Below are positions 11,725 to 21,009 of a stretch of DNA of 64,000 nucleotides, in pieces (position 1 is the stretch's first letter; every line of letters starts with the position of its first letter). Location of the stretch: the NCBI GenBank assembly GCA_002278855.1, contig NCGG01000003.1, positions 124,001 through 188,000 of the forward strand, read 5' to 3'. The stretch is from Sphingomonadales bacterium 28-55-16 (GTDB lineage: Bacteria > Pseudomonadota > Alphaproteobacteria > Sphingomonadales > Sphingomonadaceae). A program made the translations under genes and the position numbers. The notes beneath the pieces were generated by a model. That model made no database searches and was not told where the DNA came from. It was given only the letters and a program-made list of their open reading frames with translations.

Positions 11725-13995
11725 ATGACCAAATACGCGCAATTTGAGGGGCTTCCCACCCGCGATCAAATTCTTGAATTCATCAAGACGTCGAAGGACC
11801 CTGCGGGTAAGCGTGAGATTGCGCGCGAATTTGGTTTGCGCGGCAATGAGAAAATTACCCTTAAGGCGTTGTTGAAGGACATGACCGATGAAGGGTTGAT
11901 AGATATGGCCCCGGGCCGCGCCTTTCACAAAATGGGCGGTGTGCCTAAGGTTACAGTGCTTAAAATTGTGGCGATTGATGGCGATCAGGCGGTTGCCGTG
12001 CCAGAACATTGGGAAGCCGATGGCATTCCTTTGCCTAAAATTCGCGTGATCGAAGCCAAAGGTAAGCGCGGGGCCTTGGGTATTGGTGAACGGATATTAG
12101 CACGCACGGAAGAGCGGGGCAGCGGTTGGGTTGCCCATATTATGAAGAAGCTTGCAAAGGGTAGCGAGCAAATATTGGGTGTCGTCGAGGGCGGCGAAAA
12201 TGGTCGCTATTGGTTGAAGTCGGTCGACAAAAAGGCGCGTTTTGACACCCAAATCGGGGACGTTGGCGATGCGAAGGCCGGCGAGCTGGTATTGGCCGAG
12301 CTAACAGGTAATGCCCACAAAAAATCTGCGCGGGTCACGCAAGTTTTGGGCGATCCGTTCGCACCCAAAAGCTTCAGCCTAATTGCCATCCACAAATATG
12401 GCATTCCGTTTGAAATGCCTGAGGCCGCTGAACGCGAGGCAGACCGCGTGCGCGCATTGCCCGTCACGAGTGACCATCGCGAAGATCTTCGCCATTTGCC
12501 TATCATTGCCATCGACCCTAGAGACGCGCGCGATTTTGATGATGCCATTTGGGCCACGCCCAACGCCGAAACTGGCGGATTCGATGCCATCGTCGCCATT
12601 GCTGATGTCAGCTATTATGTCCGCCCCGGTAGTGCGCTTGACCATGAGGCATCGAAGCGCGGGAACAGCGTGTATTTCCCTGATTTGGTTGTCCCGATGC
12701 TGCCACACGCCTTGTCATCGGACAAATGTTCGTTGCGGGCAGGGGAGGACCGTGCGGTACTTGCCTGTCACCTCGCGATTGGCAAAACAGGTCAAGTGAC
12801 GTCATGGCGTTTCACCCGCGCGGTCGCACGGATTGCAGCCAATATTCCCTATCCGGATGCGCAGGCCGCGATCGATGGGCGGATGGAAAACCCGCTGCTC
12901 GAAACGGCGCTTAGGCCATTATGGGCGTGCTGGCGGCTTTTGGCCAAGGCACGCCATAAGCGTGCGCCGCTTGAGCTGAACTTGCCCGAGAAACGGATAA
13001 CGTTGGACGAACAAGGTCGTGTCACGGGCGTTGCCGTTCGCGAGCAGCTAGAAGCGCATCGTTTGGTGGAAGACTTCATGATCGCTGCAAATGTCGCCGC
13101 GGCCAAGGCATTGGAAGCCAAAAAATCATCCTTGATCTACCGCGCGCATGAGCCGCCAAGCCGTGAAAAACTTGTTGCGCTGAAGGACTATCTCAAGACC
13201 TTTGAAATCGAATTCGCGTTGGGCCAAGTGGTCAAACCCGAAACGTTCAATGCAATTCTTGAAAAAATCATCGACGAAGAGGTCCGCCCGCAAATCATGG
13301 AGGCTGTTCTGCGCAGCCAGACACAGGCGTATTATGGCCCGAATAATGTCGGCCATTTCGGCTTGTCATTGGGTAGCTATGCACATTTTACGTCCCCTAT
13401 TCGCCGTTATGCCGATCTAATTGTACACAGGGCGTTGGTGAGCTCTTATGGGCTTGAAATGCCCAAACCCAAGTTGAAGGATGTTGAGCCGACAACTGGT
13501 TTGACCGAAGCAGCAATAACGAAGCTGGCGGCAACTGCGGAAGCCATAAGCCGTACCGAACGTCGCGCGATGGAGGCGGAGCGCGAGACGACGGACCGTT
13601 ACATAGCGGCCTATCTTTCCGCGCAGGTCGGACAAATCATTCAGGCACGTATCACAGGTGTTCAGAATTTTGGCTTTTTCGCTACCGTTGAGGGGGTTGG
13701 CGGTGATGGCTTGGTTCCAGTATCAACCTTGGGCAAAGACTATTTCCATTATGATGAGGCGAGCCAAACATTAGTCGGCGAGAAAACGCGGCAGGAATAT
13801 CGTCCGGGTATGCGGCTTGAACTGCGGTTGGCGGAAGCAAACCCAATTTCAGGATCTCTGCGGTTCGAATTGCCAGAAGGCGGCAGCTATGCGCCTGATC
13901 GGTTCAAGCATAAGGGCAAGCCCAAGACCGGAAAATATGATGCGGGAAAGCGCGGTCGTCCCGGGAACATCCGTCATCAGGGAAAGAAGCGGTAG
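11725..13995 (+). CDS. rnr: Ribonuclease R
   Basis: Processive 3'-5' exoribonuclease degrading structured RNA. The 756 residues comprise an N-terminal winged helix (REIAREFGLRGNEKITLKALLKDM), cold-shock domains, the RNB catalytic domain with IDPRDARDFDDA (metal-binding aspartates), YFPDLVVPMLPH and HFTSPIRRYADLIVHR, then an S1 domain (GQIIQARITGVQNFGFFATV). A basic Lys/Gly/Arg tail of about 40 residues follows, as usual for RNase R. It sits directly after proS in the same transcription unit. A short GC hairpin followed by T residues lies just downstream. Confidence 0.96.
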   Translation: MTKYAQFEGLPTRDQILEFIKTSKDPAGKREIAREFGLRGNEKITLKALLKDMTDEGLIDMAPGRAFHKMGGVPKVTVLKIVAIDGDQAVAVPEHWEADGIPLPKIRVIEAKGKRGALGIGERILARTEERGSGWVAHIMKKLAKGSEQILGVVEGGENGRYWLKSVDKKARFDTQIGDVGDAKAGELVLAELTGNAHKKSARVTQVLGDPFAPKSFSLIAIHKYGIPFEMPEAAEREADRVRALPVTSDHREDLRHLPIIAIDPRDARDFDDAIWATPNAETGGFDAIVAIADVSYYVRPGSALDHEASKRGNSVYFPDLVVPMLPHALSSDKCSLRAGEDRAVLACHLAIGKTGQVTSWRFTRAVARIAANIPYPDAQAAIDGRMENPLLETALRPLWACWRLLAKARHKRAPLELNLPEKRITLDEQGRVTGVAVREQLEAHRLVEDFMIAANVAAAKALEAKKSSLIYRAHEPPSREKLVALKDYLKTFEIEFALGQVVKPETFNAILEKIIDEEVRPQIMEAVLRSQTQAYYGPNNVGHFGLSLGSYAHFTSPIRRYADLIVHRALVSSYGLEMPKPKLKDVEPTTGLTEAAITKLAATAEAISRTERRAMEAERETTDRYIAAYLSAQVGQIIQARITGVQNFGFFATVEGVGGDGLVPVSTLGKDYFHYDEASQTLVGEKTRQEYRPGMRLELRLAEANPISGSLRFELPEGGSYAPDRFKHKGKPKTGKYDAGKRGRPGNIRHQGKKR

Positions 13996-14013
13996 ACTGT
14001 ATCAAGTTAAGGT

Positions 14014-14032
14014 GCGGCGTGGGCCGCGTTTT
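14014..14032 (+). terminator. Possible intrinsic terminator after rnr
   Basis: The arms GCGGC and GCCGC enclose a 4-base loop and are followed by GTTTT, 19 bases after the rnr stop. The stem is short, so this is a modest prediction. Confidence 0.45.
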
Positions 14033-14044
14033 GCCGATCACGTT

Positions 14045-14076
14045 ATGGTGCACTTGTTTCATGGTGCACTTGTTTC
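14045..14076. repeat. Perfect tandem duplication of 16 bp
   Basis: The unit ATGGTGCACTTGTTTC occurs twice head-to-tail without mismatch (14045-14060 and 14061-14076) in the gap between rnr and the convergent universal stress protein gene. It is flanked by an 8-bp inverted repeat (AAGTTAAG at 14004-14011, CTTAACTT at 14082-14089). It reads as a recent local slippage duplication; no regulatory role is evident. Confidence 0.8.
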
Positions 14077-14148
14077 AGCATCTTAACTTCGTCGGACCTA
14101 ACAATTAAGAAACTGAAACAAATTCAGGGTAACGAAGCCCGTTGCGTG

Positions 14149-14604
14149 CTAACTCAATTCATCCAATTGTGCATCGCTCAATGATCCAGGGATGACCATG
14201 ACAGGGCAAGGTAAAGTCCCCGCATTCACACCGGTAAAGTGCGCAATCAGCGGCCCCGGGGCACCTTGGGCAGCGGCGCCGAGTACAAGCGCCGCAATGC
14301 CGGGATGCTCCTCGAGCATCACTTTCACCACATCGATTGCTTCACCGGGTTTTACGGTAATGGCTGGGCGCACGCCCATCTCGTCGAAGATTGAGCCTGC
14401 GGCAGCCGTGACAAGCTGTTCTGCGCGATCACGTGCCTCTGCTTCCATCGTTGCCTGAACACCACCCCACGCGACAAAATCTGCTTGCTCAACGAGTGCC
14501 AAAATATGCACTGTTCCACCTGTTTTGGCCGCACGACGAGAGGCGAAGCGCAACGCAAGCCGTGCTTCCTCGGTCTCGTCGATGACCACCAGATATGTCC
14601 GCAT
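14149..14604 (-). CDS. Universal stress protein family (UspA-like)
   Basis: A 151-residue single-domain Usp protein. It starts with the beta strand TYLVVIDETEEA, has the stretch HILALV, and carries a C-terminal segment (ALVLGAAAQGAPGPLIAHFT, then CPVMVIPG) in the place of the ATP-binding G-x2-G-x9-G-S/T motif. The motif is imperfect, so nucleotide binding is uncertain. ATG at 14604 was chosen because an excellent GGAGG lies 5 bases upstream; an upstream in-frame start at 14733 would add an unusual extension. It is divergent from pdhC and its role is probably stress signalling. Confidence 0.87.
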   Translation of the reverse strand: MRTYLVVIDETEEARLALRFASRRAAKTGGTVHILALVEQADFVAWGGVQATMEAEARDRAEQLVTAAAGSIFDEMGVRPAITVKPGEAIDVVKVMLEEHPGIAALVLGAAAQGAPGPLIAHFTGVNAGTLPCPVMVIPGSLSDAQLDELS

Positions 14605-14756
14605 ATGTTCCTCCGGCGCCAGCTCATGCGCAAGCCTGTTGTGAATTCGTATAGCCTGCGCGAAATTTGCAGGATTGGCAACCTCATCACGCTTGACGCT
14701 TGGGAAAGCTTGGCTATTCGGAGTCGTTATCAAAGTCTACAAAAGGCCATTACCCG

Positions 14757-16046
14757 ATGCCCATCGAACTCAAAATGCCCGCGCTGTCGCCAACTATGGA
14801 AGAAGGCACATTATCACGATGGCTTGTGAAGGAAGGCGATAGAGTGTCGTCGGGCGATTTGTTGGCCGAGATTGAGACCGACAAAGCAACTATGGAGTTT
14901 GAGGCGGTTGATGCCGGGGTTGTTACAAAGCTGCTCGTGGCCGAAGGTAGCGACGGCGTAAAGGTCGGCACGGTGATCGCAATGATACAAAGTGAGGATG
15001 AGGACGCGGCAGCTGCGCCGAAGTCAACCGCACCAGCAGTGCTCAAAGCGGAAGCGCCAACACCAGCCCCGGTCGTGTCGCGCCCTGTTGAAGCCCCGCT
15101 AAAGGCGCCCCACGCAGACAAGCACGTGGTAGACGTTCAAAACGAACGAATCAAAGCCAGCCCATTGGCGAAGCGTATTGCCACCAACAGCGGCCTCGAC
15201 CTAGTTGGCGTTACAGGTACCGGTCCCAATGGCCGCATTGTCAAAGCCGACGTTGAGGCACTCTCCGGCGCAGTCCGTCGTCCAATCACACCGCAGCAAC
15301 GCGAACAAGACGTTCGCCGGGATGTGCCGGCACCTGTGCAAACAATGGACACCGATATCCCACACGAGGTCATTAAGCTCAGCAATATGCGCAAGACTAT
15401 TGCGCGACGCCTCACGGAGTCGAAGCAACAGGTCCCACATATTTACCTGACCGTAGATGTACGTCTTGATGCGTTGCTGAAGCTACGCGGTGAGCTCAAT
15501 GCGTCGCTGGAGGCACGCGGCATCAAGCTTTCGGTAAACGATATGCTGATCAAGGCTCTGGCCCTTACTTTGCTTCAGGTGCCGAAATGCAATGTCAGCT
15601 TCGCCGGCGACAATATGCTGCAATATATGCGCGCGGACATCAGCGTTGCCGTTTCCGTACCCACGGGCCTGATTACGCCAATCATCACCGATGCGGCGCA
15701 CAAGTCGCTGTCCACAATATCCCATGAGGTATCGGTCCTTGCCGCCCGTGCCAAGGAAGGCAAATTGCAGCCGCATGAATATCAGGGTGGCACTGCATCT
15801 ATTTCCAATATGGGCATGATGGGCATCAAGCAGTTCGACGCCGTGATCAATCCGCCACAGGGCATGATTCTCGCCGTCGGGGCAGGGGAAAAGCGCCCCT
15901 ATATCGTGGATGACGCGCTCGCCATCGCAACAGTCATGAGCGCAACAGGTTCGTTCGACCACCGCGCCATCGATGGCGCAGACGGCGCAATGTTCATGAA
16001 GGTGTTTAAGGAACTGGTAGAGAAGCCTATGGGGTTGGTGGCGTAA
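14757..16046 (+). CDS. pdhC: Pyruvate dehydrogenase E2 (dihydrolipoamide acetyltransferase)
   Basis: Core of the pyruvate dehydrogenase complex, moving the acetyl group from E1 to CoA. One N-terminal lipoyl domain has Lys43 in ETDKATMEF. An Ala/Pro-rich linker (about residues 83-122) follows, then a peripheral-subunit-binding domain ([29 protein letters not shown]) and the catalytic domain ending with [13 protein letters not shown], where His and Asp are catalytic. ATG at 14757 ([14 protein letters not shown]) is the family N-terminus. The 429-residue length is normal for a single-lipoyl alphaproteobacterial E2. The lipoamide dehydrogenase gene follows after one base. E1 genes are not in the window. 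Confidence 0.96.
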   Translation: MPIELKMPALSPTMEEGTLSRWLVKEGDRVSSGDLLAEIETDKATMEFEAVDAGVVTKLLVAEGSDGVKVGTVIAMIQSEDEDAAAAPKSTAPAVLKAEAPTPAPVVSRPVEAPLKAPHADKHVVDVQNERIKASPLAKRIATNSGLDLVGVTGTGPNGRIVKADVEALSGAVRRPITPQQREQDVRRDVPAPVQTMDTDIPHEVIKLSNMRKTIARRLTESKQQVPHIYLTVDVRLDALLKLRGELNASLEARGIKLSVNDMLIKALALTLLQVPKCNVSFAGDNMLQYMRADISVAVSVPTGLITPIITDAAHKSLSTISHEVSVLAARAKEGKLQPHEYQGGTASISNMGMMGIKQFDAVINPPQGMILAVGAGEKRPYIVDDALAIATVMSATGSFDHRAIDGADGAMFMKVFKELVEKPMGLVA

Positions 16047-16047
16047 A

Positions 16048-17439
16048 ATGGCCGATTATGATCTGATCGTCTTGGGATCAGGCCCGGGTGGATATGTGGC
16101 CGCCATTCGCGCAGCGCAGCTGGGTTTAAACGTCGCCATTGTCGAGCGCGAAAATTTGGGTGGGATTTGCCTCAATTGGGGCTGCATCCCGACGAAGGCA
16201 TTGCTGCGGTCGGCGGAAATTTATCATTATATGCAGCATGCGGGCGATTTCGGCCTGACGGCAGCCAATATCAGCGCCGATATCGACGCGGTCGTGAAGC
16301 GTTCGCGTGGCGTTGCCAAGCAGTTGAATCAGGGCGTCACGCATCTGATGAAAAAGAACAAAATCACCGTCCATTTGGGCGATGGAAAGTTGCTTGCGGC
16401 CAATAGGCTTTCGGTCACCAAAGACGGTAAGACCGAGGAGCTCACGGGCAAGAACATCATCCTTGCAACTGGCGCGCGTGCGCGGGATTTGCCCTTTGCC
16501 CCTGCAGATGGAAAGCGCATCTGGACCTATCGCCACGCAATGGTGCCGTCGGAAATCCCGAAGAAACTTTTGGTCATTGGTTCGGGTGCGATCGGTATCG
16601 AATTTGCGAGTTTTTACAATGACATGGGCGCTGAGGTGACCGTCGTTGAAATGCTCGACCGCATCGTCCCCGTTGAAGATGCGGATGTATCGGCCTTCCT
16701 TGAAAAGTCGCTGACAAAGCAGGGCATGACCATCATGACCGGGGCCGGTGTCGAAAGCCTGAAGGCGACCGCGACTGGCGTGTCGGCATCAATCAAGGGT
16801 AAGGACGGCACCGTTGTGGCGTCCGCGTTTACCCATTGTATCGTCGCTATAGGCATTGTGCCGAATACCGAAGATATTGGGTTGGAAGTGCTTGGCGTAG
16901 AAATGGATCGTGGGTTCCTCAAAACCGATACCCACTGCCGCACAAACGTGGCGGGCCTGTGGGCGATTGGCGATATCACTGCGCCGCCTTGGTTGGCGCA
17001 TAAGGCGAGCCATGAAGGCGTGATTGCCGCTGAAACCATTGCTGGCGGGCAACCGCATGCAATGGACCCCTTGAATATACCCGGCTGCACCTATTGCCAT
17101 CCGCAAGTTGCAAGCGTCGGCATGACCGAAGCAAAAGCGAAAGAGGCCGGTTATGACGTCAAAGTCGGCAATTTCCCGTTCTTGGGTAATGGCAAGGCCA
17201 TCGCGCTGGGTGAGGCAGAAGGTTTCATCAAGACGGTGTTCGACGCTAAAACCGGCGAGTTGCTTGGCGCGCATATGGTGGGCGCAGAGGTAACTGAGCT
17301 TATTCAAGGCTACACCATCGGCAAAACGGCTGAACTGGTTGAAGCCGATTTTATGCACACCGTTTTTCCACATCCAACCTTGAGCGAGATGATGCACGAG
17401 AGCGTCCTGGGTGCTTATGGCAAGATGTTACATATGTGA
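16048..17439 (+). CDS. lpdA: Dihydrolipoyl dehydrogenase (E3)
   Basis: FAD disulfide oxidoreductase reoxidising dihydrolipoamide with NAD+. The FAD-binding start is IVLGSGPGGYVAAIRAAQLG; the redox-active disulfide is Cys41-Cys46 in GGICLNWGCIPTK. An NAD-binding GxGxxG (VIGSGAIGIEFA) follows, and the C-terminal dimer interface has the catalytic His in VFPHPTLSEMMHE. Length 463 is standard. It is translationally adjacent to pdhC, so it is probably the E3 of pyruvate dehydrogenase, with lipoylation depending on lipA near 41 kb. Confidence 0.96.
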   Translation: MADYDLIVLGSGPGGYVAAIRAAQLGLNVAIVERENLGGICLNWGCIPTKALLRSAEIYHYMQHAGDFGLTAANISADIDAVVKRSRGVAKQLNQGVTHLMKKNKITVHLGDGKLLAANRLSVTKDGKTEELTGKNIILATGARARDLPFAPADGKRIWTYRHAMVPSEIPKKLLVIGSGAIGIEFASFYNDMGAEVTVVEMLDRIVPVEDADVSAFLEKSLTKQGMTIMTGAGVESLKATATGVSASIKGKDGTVVASAFTHCIVAIGIVPNTEDIGLEVLGVEMDRGFLKTDTHCRTNVAGLWAIGDITAPPWLAHKASHEGVIAAETIAGGQPHAMDPLNIPGCTYCHPQVASVGMTEAKAKEAGYDVKVGNFPFLGNGKAIALGEAEGFIKTVFDAKTGELLGAHMVGAEVTELIQGYTIGKTAELVEADFMHTVFPHPTLSEMMHESVLGAYGKMLHM

Positions 17440-17594
17440 CGTTTCCCGCGCGCCTGTTCGTATCACCGAGAACGGCATCAGGTACAATTCCAATAGACTG
17501 ACAGAATATTAACTATCAGATACGAATTTTCGCTGTCCTACACGCCGGTAATTTGTCATCTTCTGTTCCAAGGATAAATTATGGGACGCGAGAC

Positions 17595-18899
17595 ATGCAG
17601 TTAATGGCTATTTTACCACAGAATATGCGAGTCGCGATGTTGATCGGCGCAGCAATTCTGCCCGGCGCGGCGCAGGCGCAAACGACCGTTATCACTGCCG
17701 ACAAAATGGTGGATGTGTTGAGCGGAAAAACCGTCGACTTTCCTGCCGTTTTTGTCGGCGCAGATGGCCGCATCACCAGCATCGCTGATGCACGCACCGT
17801 GAAATGGGGCAGTGACGTCACGCATATCAACATGGCGGGCAAAACCATTTTACCTGGCCTCATCGACATGCATGTTCATCTGGATGGGCCTGCAGATATC
17901 GGGGGCTACCGAGGGCTTGAATTCACCGACAGTTTCTGGGGCATGACGGCAGTGGGGGCAGCGCAGGCAATGCTTAAGGCTGGCTTTACCACCGTGCGCA
18001 ATGTTGGTTCAGACAACCGTAATGACATTGGTTTGAAACAAGCCATACAAAACGGCTATGCCACCGGGCCACGGATTGTGCCGGCTGGTTATGCTTTGGG
18101 GGCCACAGGTGGACATTGTGACTCGACCTTTCTGCCACCAAGCCTCGAAAAATCCGGCAAGGAAGAGGGCATTGCCGATAGTGAAGACGAATTGCGGTAT
18201 CAAGTGCGGCGTCAGCGTAAATATGGCGCAGAGGTCATCAAGGTGTGCGCAACCGGTGGGGTTTTCTCTCGGAATACAGAGCCCGGCCAACAACAGCTGT
18301 CGGAGCGCGAGTTGCGCGTGATTGCCGATGAGGCCCATCAATGGGGCTTACGCGTTGCCGCGCATGCGCATGGCGCAGACGGCATCAAGGCGGCGATTAA
18401 AGGCGGGATCGATACCATCGAACATGCCAGCCTTGTCGATGATGAGGGGATCAAGCTCGCTACCGCACGTGTGCGCCCAGTCTGGTTCTCCATGGATGTT
18501 TATAACACCGATTACACACAGTCCGAAGGCGCCAAAAATGGCGTGCTTGAGGATAATTTACGCAAAGACCGCGAGGTCGCGCAAATCCAACGGGACAATT
18601 TCCGTAAAGCACATAAGGCTGGCGTGCGGATGGTCTTTGGTTCCGACGCAGGCGTCATGCCGCATGGCCTGGTGGGTGGCCAGTTCAAGATCATGGTGCA
18701 ATATGGCATGACCCCGATGGAAGCGATTCAAGCCGCCACCCGCAACGCAGCGCAAGCGCTTGATCGTGAGAAAGATGTGGGTGCGATAGCGGTGGGCCGT
18801 TTTGCCGATATCATCGCCGTCGATGGCGATCCCTTAGCTGATGTGCGCGAATTGGAATCGGTCGACGCTGTGATCAAGGGCGGCAAGCTTGTGCCATAA
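17595..18899 (+). CDS. Secreted metal-dependent amidohydrolase (imidazolonepropionase-like)
   Basis: Amidohydrolase-superfamily TIM-barrel enzyme of about 434 residues with a signal peptide ending near AAQAQ. Metal ligands are visible: MHVH (His93, His95), the candidate carbamylated Lys in AEVIKVCATGG, AHAHG and TIEHASLVDD, and the Asp in FGSDAGVMPHG. The C-terminal FADIIAVDGDPLADV is typical of the exported Xaa-Pro dipeptidase/imidazolonepropionase-like group. The substrate is unknown, perhaps a dipeptide. ATG at 17595 gives the cleanest signal peptide; starts at 17553 and 17625 remain possible. Confidence 0.9.
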   Translation: MQLMAILPQNMRVAMLIGAAILPGAAQAQTTVITADKMVDVLSGKTVDFPAVFVGADGRITSIADARTVKWGSDVTHINMAGKTILPGLIDMHVHLDGPADIGGYRGLEFTDSFWGMTAVGAAQAMLKAGFTTVRNVGSDNRNDIGLKQAIQNGYATGPRIVPAGYALGATGGHCDSTFLPPSLEKSGKEEGIADSEDELRYQVRRQRKYGAEVIKVCATGGVFSRNTEPGQQQLSERELRVIADEAHQWGLRVAAHAHGADGIKAAIKGGIDTIEHASLVDDEGIKLATARVRPVWFSMDVYNTDYTQSEGAKNGVLEDNLRKDREVAQIQRDNFRKAHKAGVRMVFGSDAGVMPHGLVGGQFKIMVQYGMTPMEAIQAATRNAAQALDREKDVGAIAVGRFADIIAVDGDPLADVRELESVDAVIKGGKLVP

Positions 18900-19012
18900 T
18901 GTATCTTGCATCAAACCGTCAAAGCGCATTGATTGCGCCACGACGCTTGTGTAAAATGCATGGGTAAGAGGTCGTAAAGCCTTTGAGGCAAGAACATCGG
19001 GGATTTTGGAAC

Positions 19013-19357
19013 ATGATCACTATCATCGCAACCGCATTGCTGAGCATGGCCGCCATGAAGGGCGACGCTATGGACACCGCGCGTAAGTCATTCAACAATT
19101 GCATGATTGAAGTGCACAACACCGCGATAAGTGAAAAGGCGAGCCCAAGCGATTTCATCAACACGTCCGATGCGGCGTGCCCGACACAGCGCGCGGCGTA
19201 CAAGGAAATCCTTGTGAAGTCGGAACGCTCTTATGGTTCAAGCCAAGCCGACGCGGAAAAATTTGCATCGGAAGAGATCCAGATGATTGTGGATTCGATC
19301 GTCACCAGCTTTAACGAGAATTTAGACAACGGCGCGAAGCTGACACCTGAGAAGTAA
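19013..19357 (+). CDS. Small exported protein of unknown function
   Basis: A 114-residue protein with a short hydrophobic N-terminus (MITIIATALLSMAAM), probably a signal sequence. A polar helical body follows with two cysteines, in NNCMIEVHN and SDAACPTQRAAYKEIL, which could form a disulfide in the periplasm. The product is not recognised. ATG at 19013 is chosen over 18983 because it places the hydrophobic segment at the N-terminus; GGA lies 9 bases upstream. It stands alone between the amidohydrolase and the secreted protein at 19593. Confidence 0.72.
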   Translation: MITIIATALLSMAAMKGDAMDTARKSFNNCMIEVHNTAISEKASPSDFINTSDAACPTQRAAYKEILVKSERSYGSSQADAEKFASEEIQMIVDSIVTSFNENLDNGAKLTPEK

Positions 19358-19592
19358 GGGCGCGTTTTTGATTCAAGTGGCCAATACGCCCTAAATTGCT
19401 CTCTCCCTTTGTCGAAAGTGGAGCAATCTGCTGTTAGCACGATACCTCATTTGGGGCGTGGCGCGCGAGAGCAAATGGTGCGAAGGCTGTTGTTTGATCT
19501 GGCGGATAGAAATCAGCTCACAAATGATATTGTAATTTGAAGCGGCGCCGTTAACCTTGTTTATTTAGTGGGATTTAAAGGAGGTAGTTACC

Positions 19593-19928
19593 ATGAAAAA
19601 AACTTTGATACTTATTTGTGCCGCGGCGGCTATGATTTCGTTTCCGGCGCAAGCGCAAAATGCAGCCGTAACTGCGGCACGGGCTAATGTCGCCGCCGTC
19701 AGGGCTGCAGCGGTCACGGTCGTGCAGACAAAGGGATCGAAAGAGGCCGTTAATGCTTTGAAGGCCGCCGTAAGCACAGTCAAAGCAGACGTTCAAGCCG
19801 TGCGAGCAGATACAGACGCTAGCAAGCAAGAAATTGCTGCTGCAACTTATCAAGCCGTACAGACCAAGGCTACGCTTGCATTTTTGAAGGCACTTGCGGC
19901 CGCTGCAAAAAAGCCGTCTGGCAACTGA
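19593..19928 (+). CDS. Ala-rich helical periplasmic protein of unknown function
   Basis: A 111-residue protein behind an excellent ribosome site (AAAGGAGG). It has a clean signal peptide (MKKTLILICAAAAMISFPAQAQ), then a mature part almost entirely of Ala, Val, Lys, Asp and Gln with heptad-like spacing (for example VKADVQAVRADTDASKQE). A long amphipathic helix or coiled coil, somewhat like Lpp-type helices but without a lipobox, is the likely fold. The product is not recognised. The next gene, an outer-membrane-like protein, begins 11 bases later in the same orientation, so the two are probably co-expressed. Confidence 0.75.
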   Translation: MKKTLILICAAAAMISFPAQAQNAAVTAARANVAAVRAAAVTVVQTKGSKEAVNALKAAVSTVKADVQAVRADTDASKQEIAAATYQAVQTKATLAFLKALAAAAKKPSGN

Positions 19929-19939
19929 ACTTCATATAA

Positions 19940-20764
19940 TTGATATTGATAGTGCGGTTTGTTTTTATAGCGCTGACGTTCATCAGCTTCGTTAGCGCTA
20001 TAACGCCTGTATATGCTCAAAATAAAGACGTTGAGAGCATTGTTCTGTCTTCGCCACTGCCTGCTTCAAACAAACCGACACTGTCGGTAGGCGTTGATGC
20101 GTCAACCGGTAGATATGGTGATACAGATTCCACGAGCACATTCATCATACCGTTCAGTTTGAGACAAGCCGTCAGCAAAAATATTACTGTATCGGCCAGC
20201 GTATCTCGCGTTCAAATATCTGGTCCAAATGTGGTTGTTGGACCCGACGGCCGTCCTTTACCCGGCGTCCCCCTAGTTCGATCGAGCCGATCTGGACTAG
20301 GCGATTTATCTCTTGGGGCCTCATGGGAAATACCCATTAAGAGTGACCATTGGACTGTACAGGCGTCTTCTAGGGTTAAGGTCCCATTGGGTCAAAAATC
20401 AAAAGGCCTTTCCACTGGTAAGGCAGACATTTCCGGCAAAGTTGAAGTTACCTATATATCTTTCCCGTTTGCGCCGTTTGTAAGCGTTGAATATCAAGTT
20501 TTGGGAACGCCGCCAGGGTTCGAACTTCGAAATACGATTAACACGTCCATCGGCACAGCATGGATAAAAGGCACAAATGCCATCATCACATCTTATGACT
20601 ATAACCGCGCAATCAGCCCTATGGTAAAAGACGGGCACAGCCTATTTGCCGCTTACAGCATGCCGGTTTCCAAAAAAGTTCGCCTAACTTTATATGGTAT
20701 AAAAGGCCTGTCGGCGGGGAGCCCAGACGTAGAAGCCGGGGCGATGTTCAGCCTAACTCTGTAG
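19940..20764 (+). CDS. Putative outer-membrane beta-barrel protein
   Basis: About 270 residues with a signal peptide ending near TPVYAQ, followed by alternating polar/hydrophobic strands separated by Gly/Asn/Asp turns (for example PTLSVGVDASTGRYG, NITVSASVSRVQIS, LSLGASWEIPI, VRLTLYGIKGL). This suggests a small transmembrane barrel. No family is recognised; distant relation to putative beta-barrel porin/transporter families is possible. The start is uncertain: TTG at 19940, TTG at 19946 and GTG at 19952 are all in frame and no ATG is available. Base composition looks AT-richer than the flanking housekeeping genes. Confidence 0.68.
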   Translation: MILIVRFVFIALTFISFVSAITPVYAQNKDVESIVLSSPLPASNKPTLSVGVDASTGRYGDTDSTSTFIIPFSLRQAVSKNITVSASVSRVQISGPNVVVGPDGRPLPGVPLVRSSRSGLGDLSLGASWEIPIKSDHWTVQASSRVKVPLGQKSKGLSTGKADISGKVEVTYISFPFAPFVSVEYQVLGTPPGFELRNTINTSIGTAWIKGTNAIITSYDYNRAISPMVKDGHSLFAAYSMPVSKKVRLTLYGIKGLSAGSPDVEAGAMFSLTL

Positions 20765-20802
20765 CCGCACAACAATATTAGCAGCGTTACGCGGCCAAAT
20801 TT

Positions 20803-20816
20803 TGGCGGACAGGGTG
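20803..20816 (+). repeat. Direct repeat of tRNA-Ser 3' end (candidate attachment-site copy)
   Basis: TGGCGGACAGGGTG here is identical, in the same orientation, to 22737-22750, the last 14 bases (with encoded CCA) of the tRNA-Ser gene. Such duplications of a tRNA 3' end are typical of attL/attR pairs left by tyrosine-recombinase integration. The copy also lies in a short palindrome (CGGACA-GGG-TGTCCG, 20806-20820). No integrase is seen between the repeats, so the element would be decayed or mobilised in trans. Confidence 0.55.
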
Positions 20817-20822
20817 TCCGAC

Positions 20823-20926
20823 CTTTTGTATGTTTTGTAGGTACCCCCCTAATACATTTTTCCTATTTCTTAATTCAAAAACACTGCTCGGATGGGGTGG
20901 GGGGTAACCGACAAAACATACAAAAG
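20823..20926. repeat. Large inverted repeat, 16-bp perfect arms plus inner GC arm
   Basis: CTTTTGTATGTTTTGT (20823-20838) is exactly complementary to ACAAAACATACAAAAG (20911-20926). After small internal bulges a second perfect pairing exists, TACCCCCC (20842-20849) with GGGGGGTA (20899-20906). The central ~50 bases are AT-rich. The whole could fold as a long hairpin RNA or be the terminal repeats of a miniature element of ~104 bp. It lies in the 245-base gap between the barrel gene and the HGG-motif gene; no coding potential is seen. Confidence 0.8.
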
Positions 20927-21009
20927 CCTGTCATCCAAAGGCTAACGAACTATTTCAGCCAGCACCCGTCCAGCAAGCGTCTCAGCCTATGTAATGCAAG
21001 GAATTTGCC

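Noticed and set aside
20823..20926. Intrinsic terminator for the outer-membrane barrel gene
   Set aside because: The loop is about 50 bases, the GC arm is internal, and no T-tract follows the stem as in a normal terminator.
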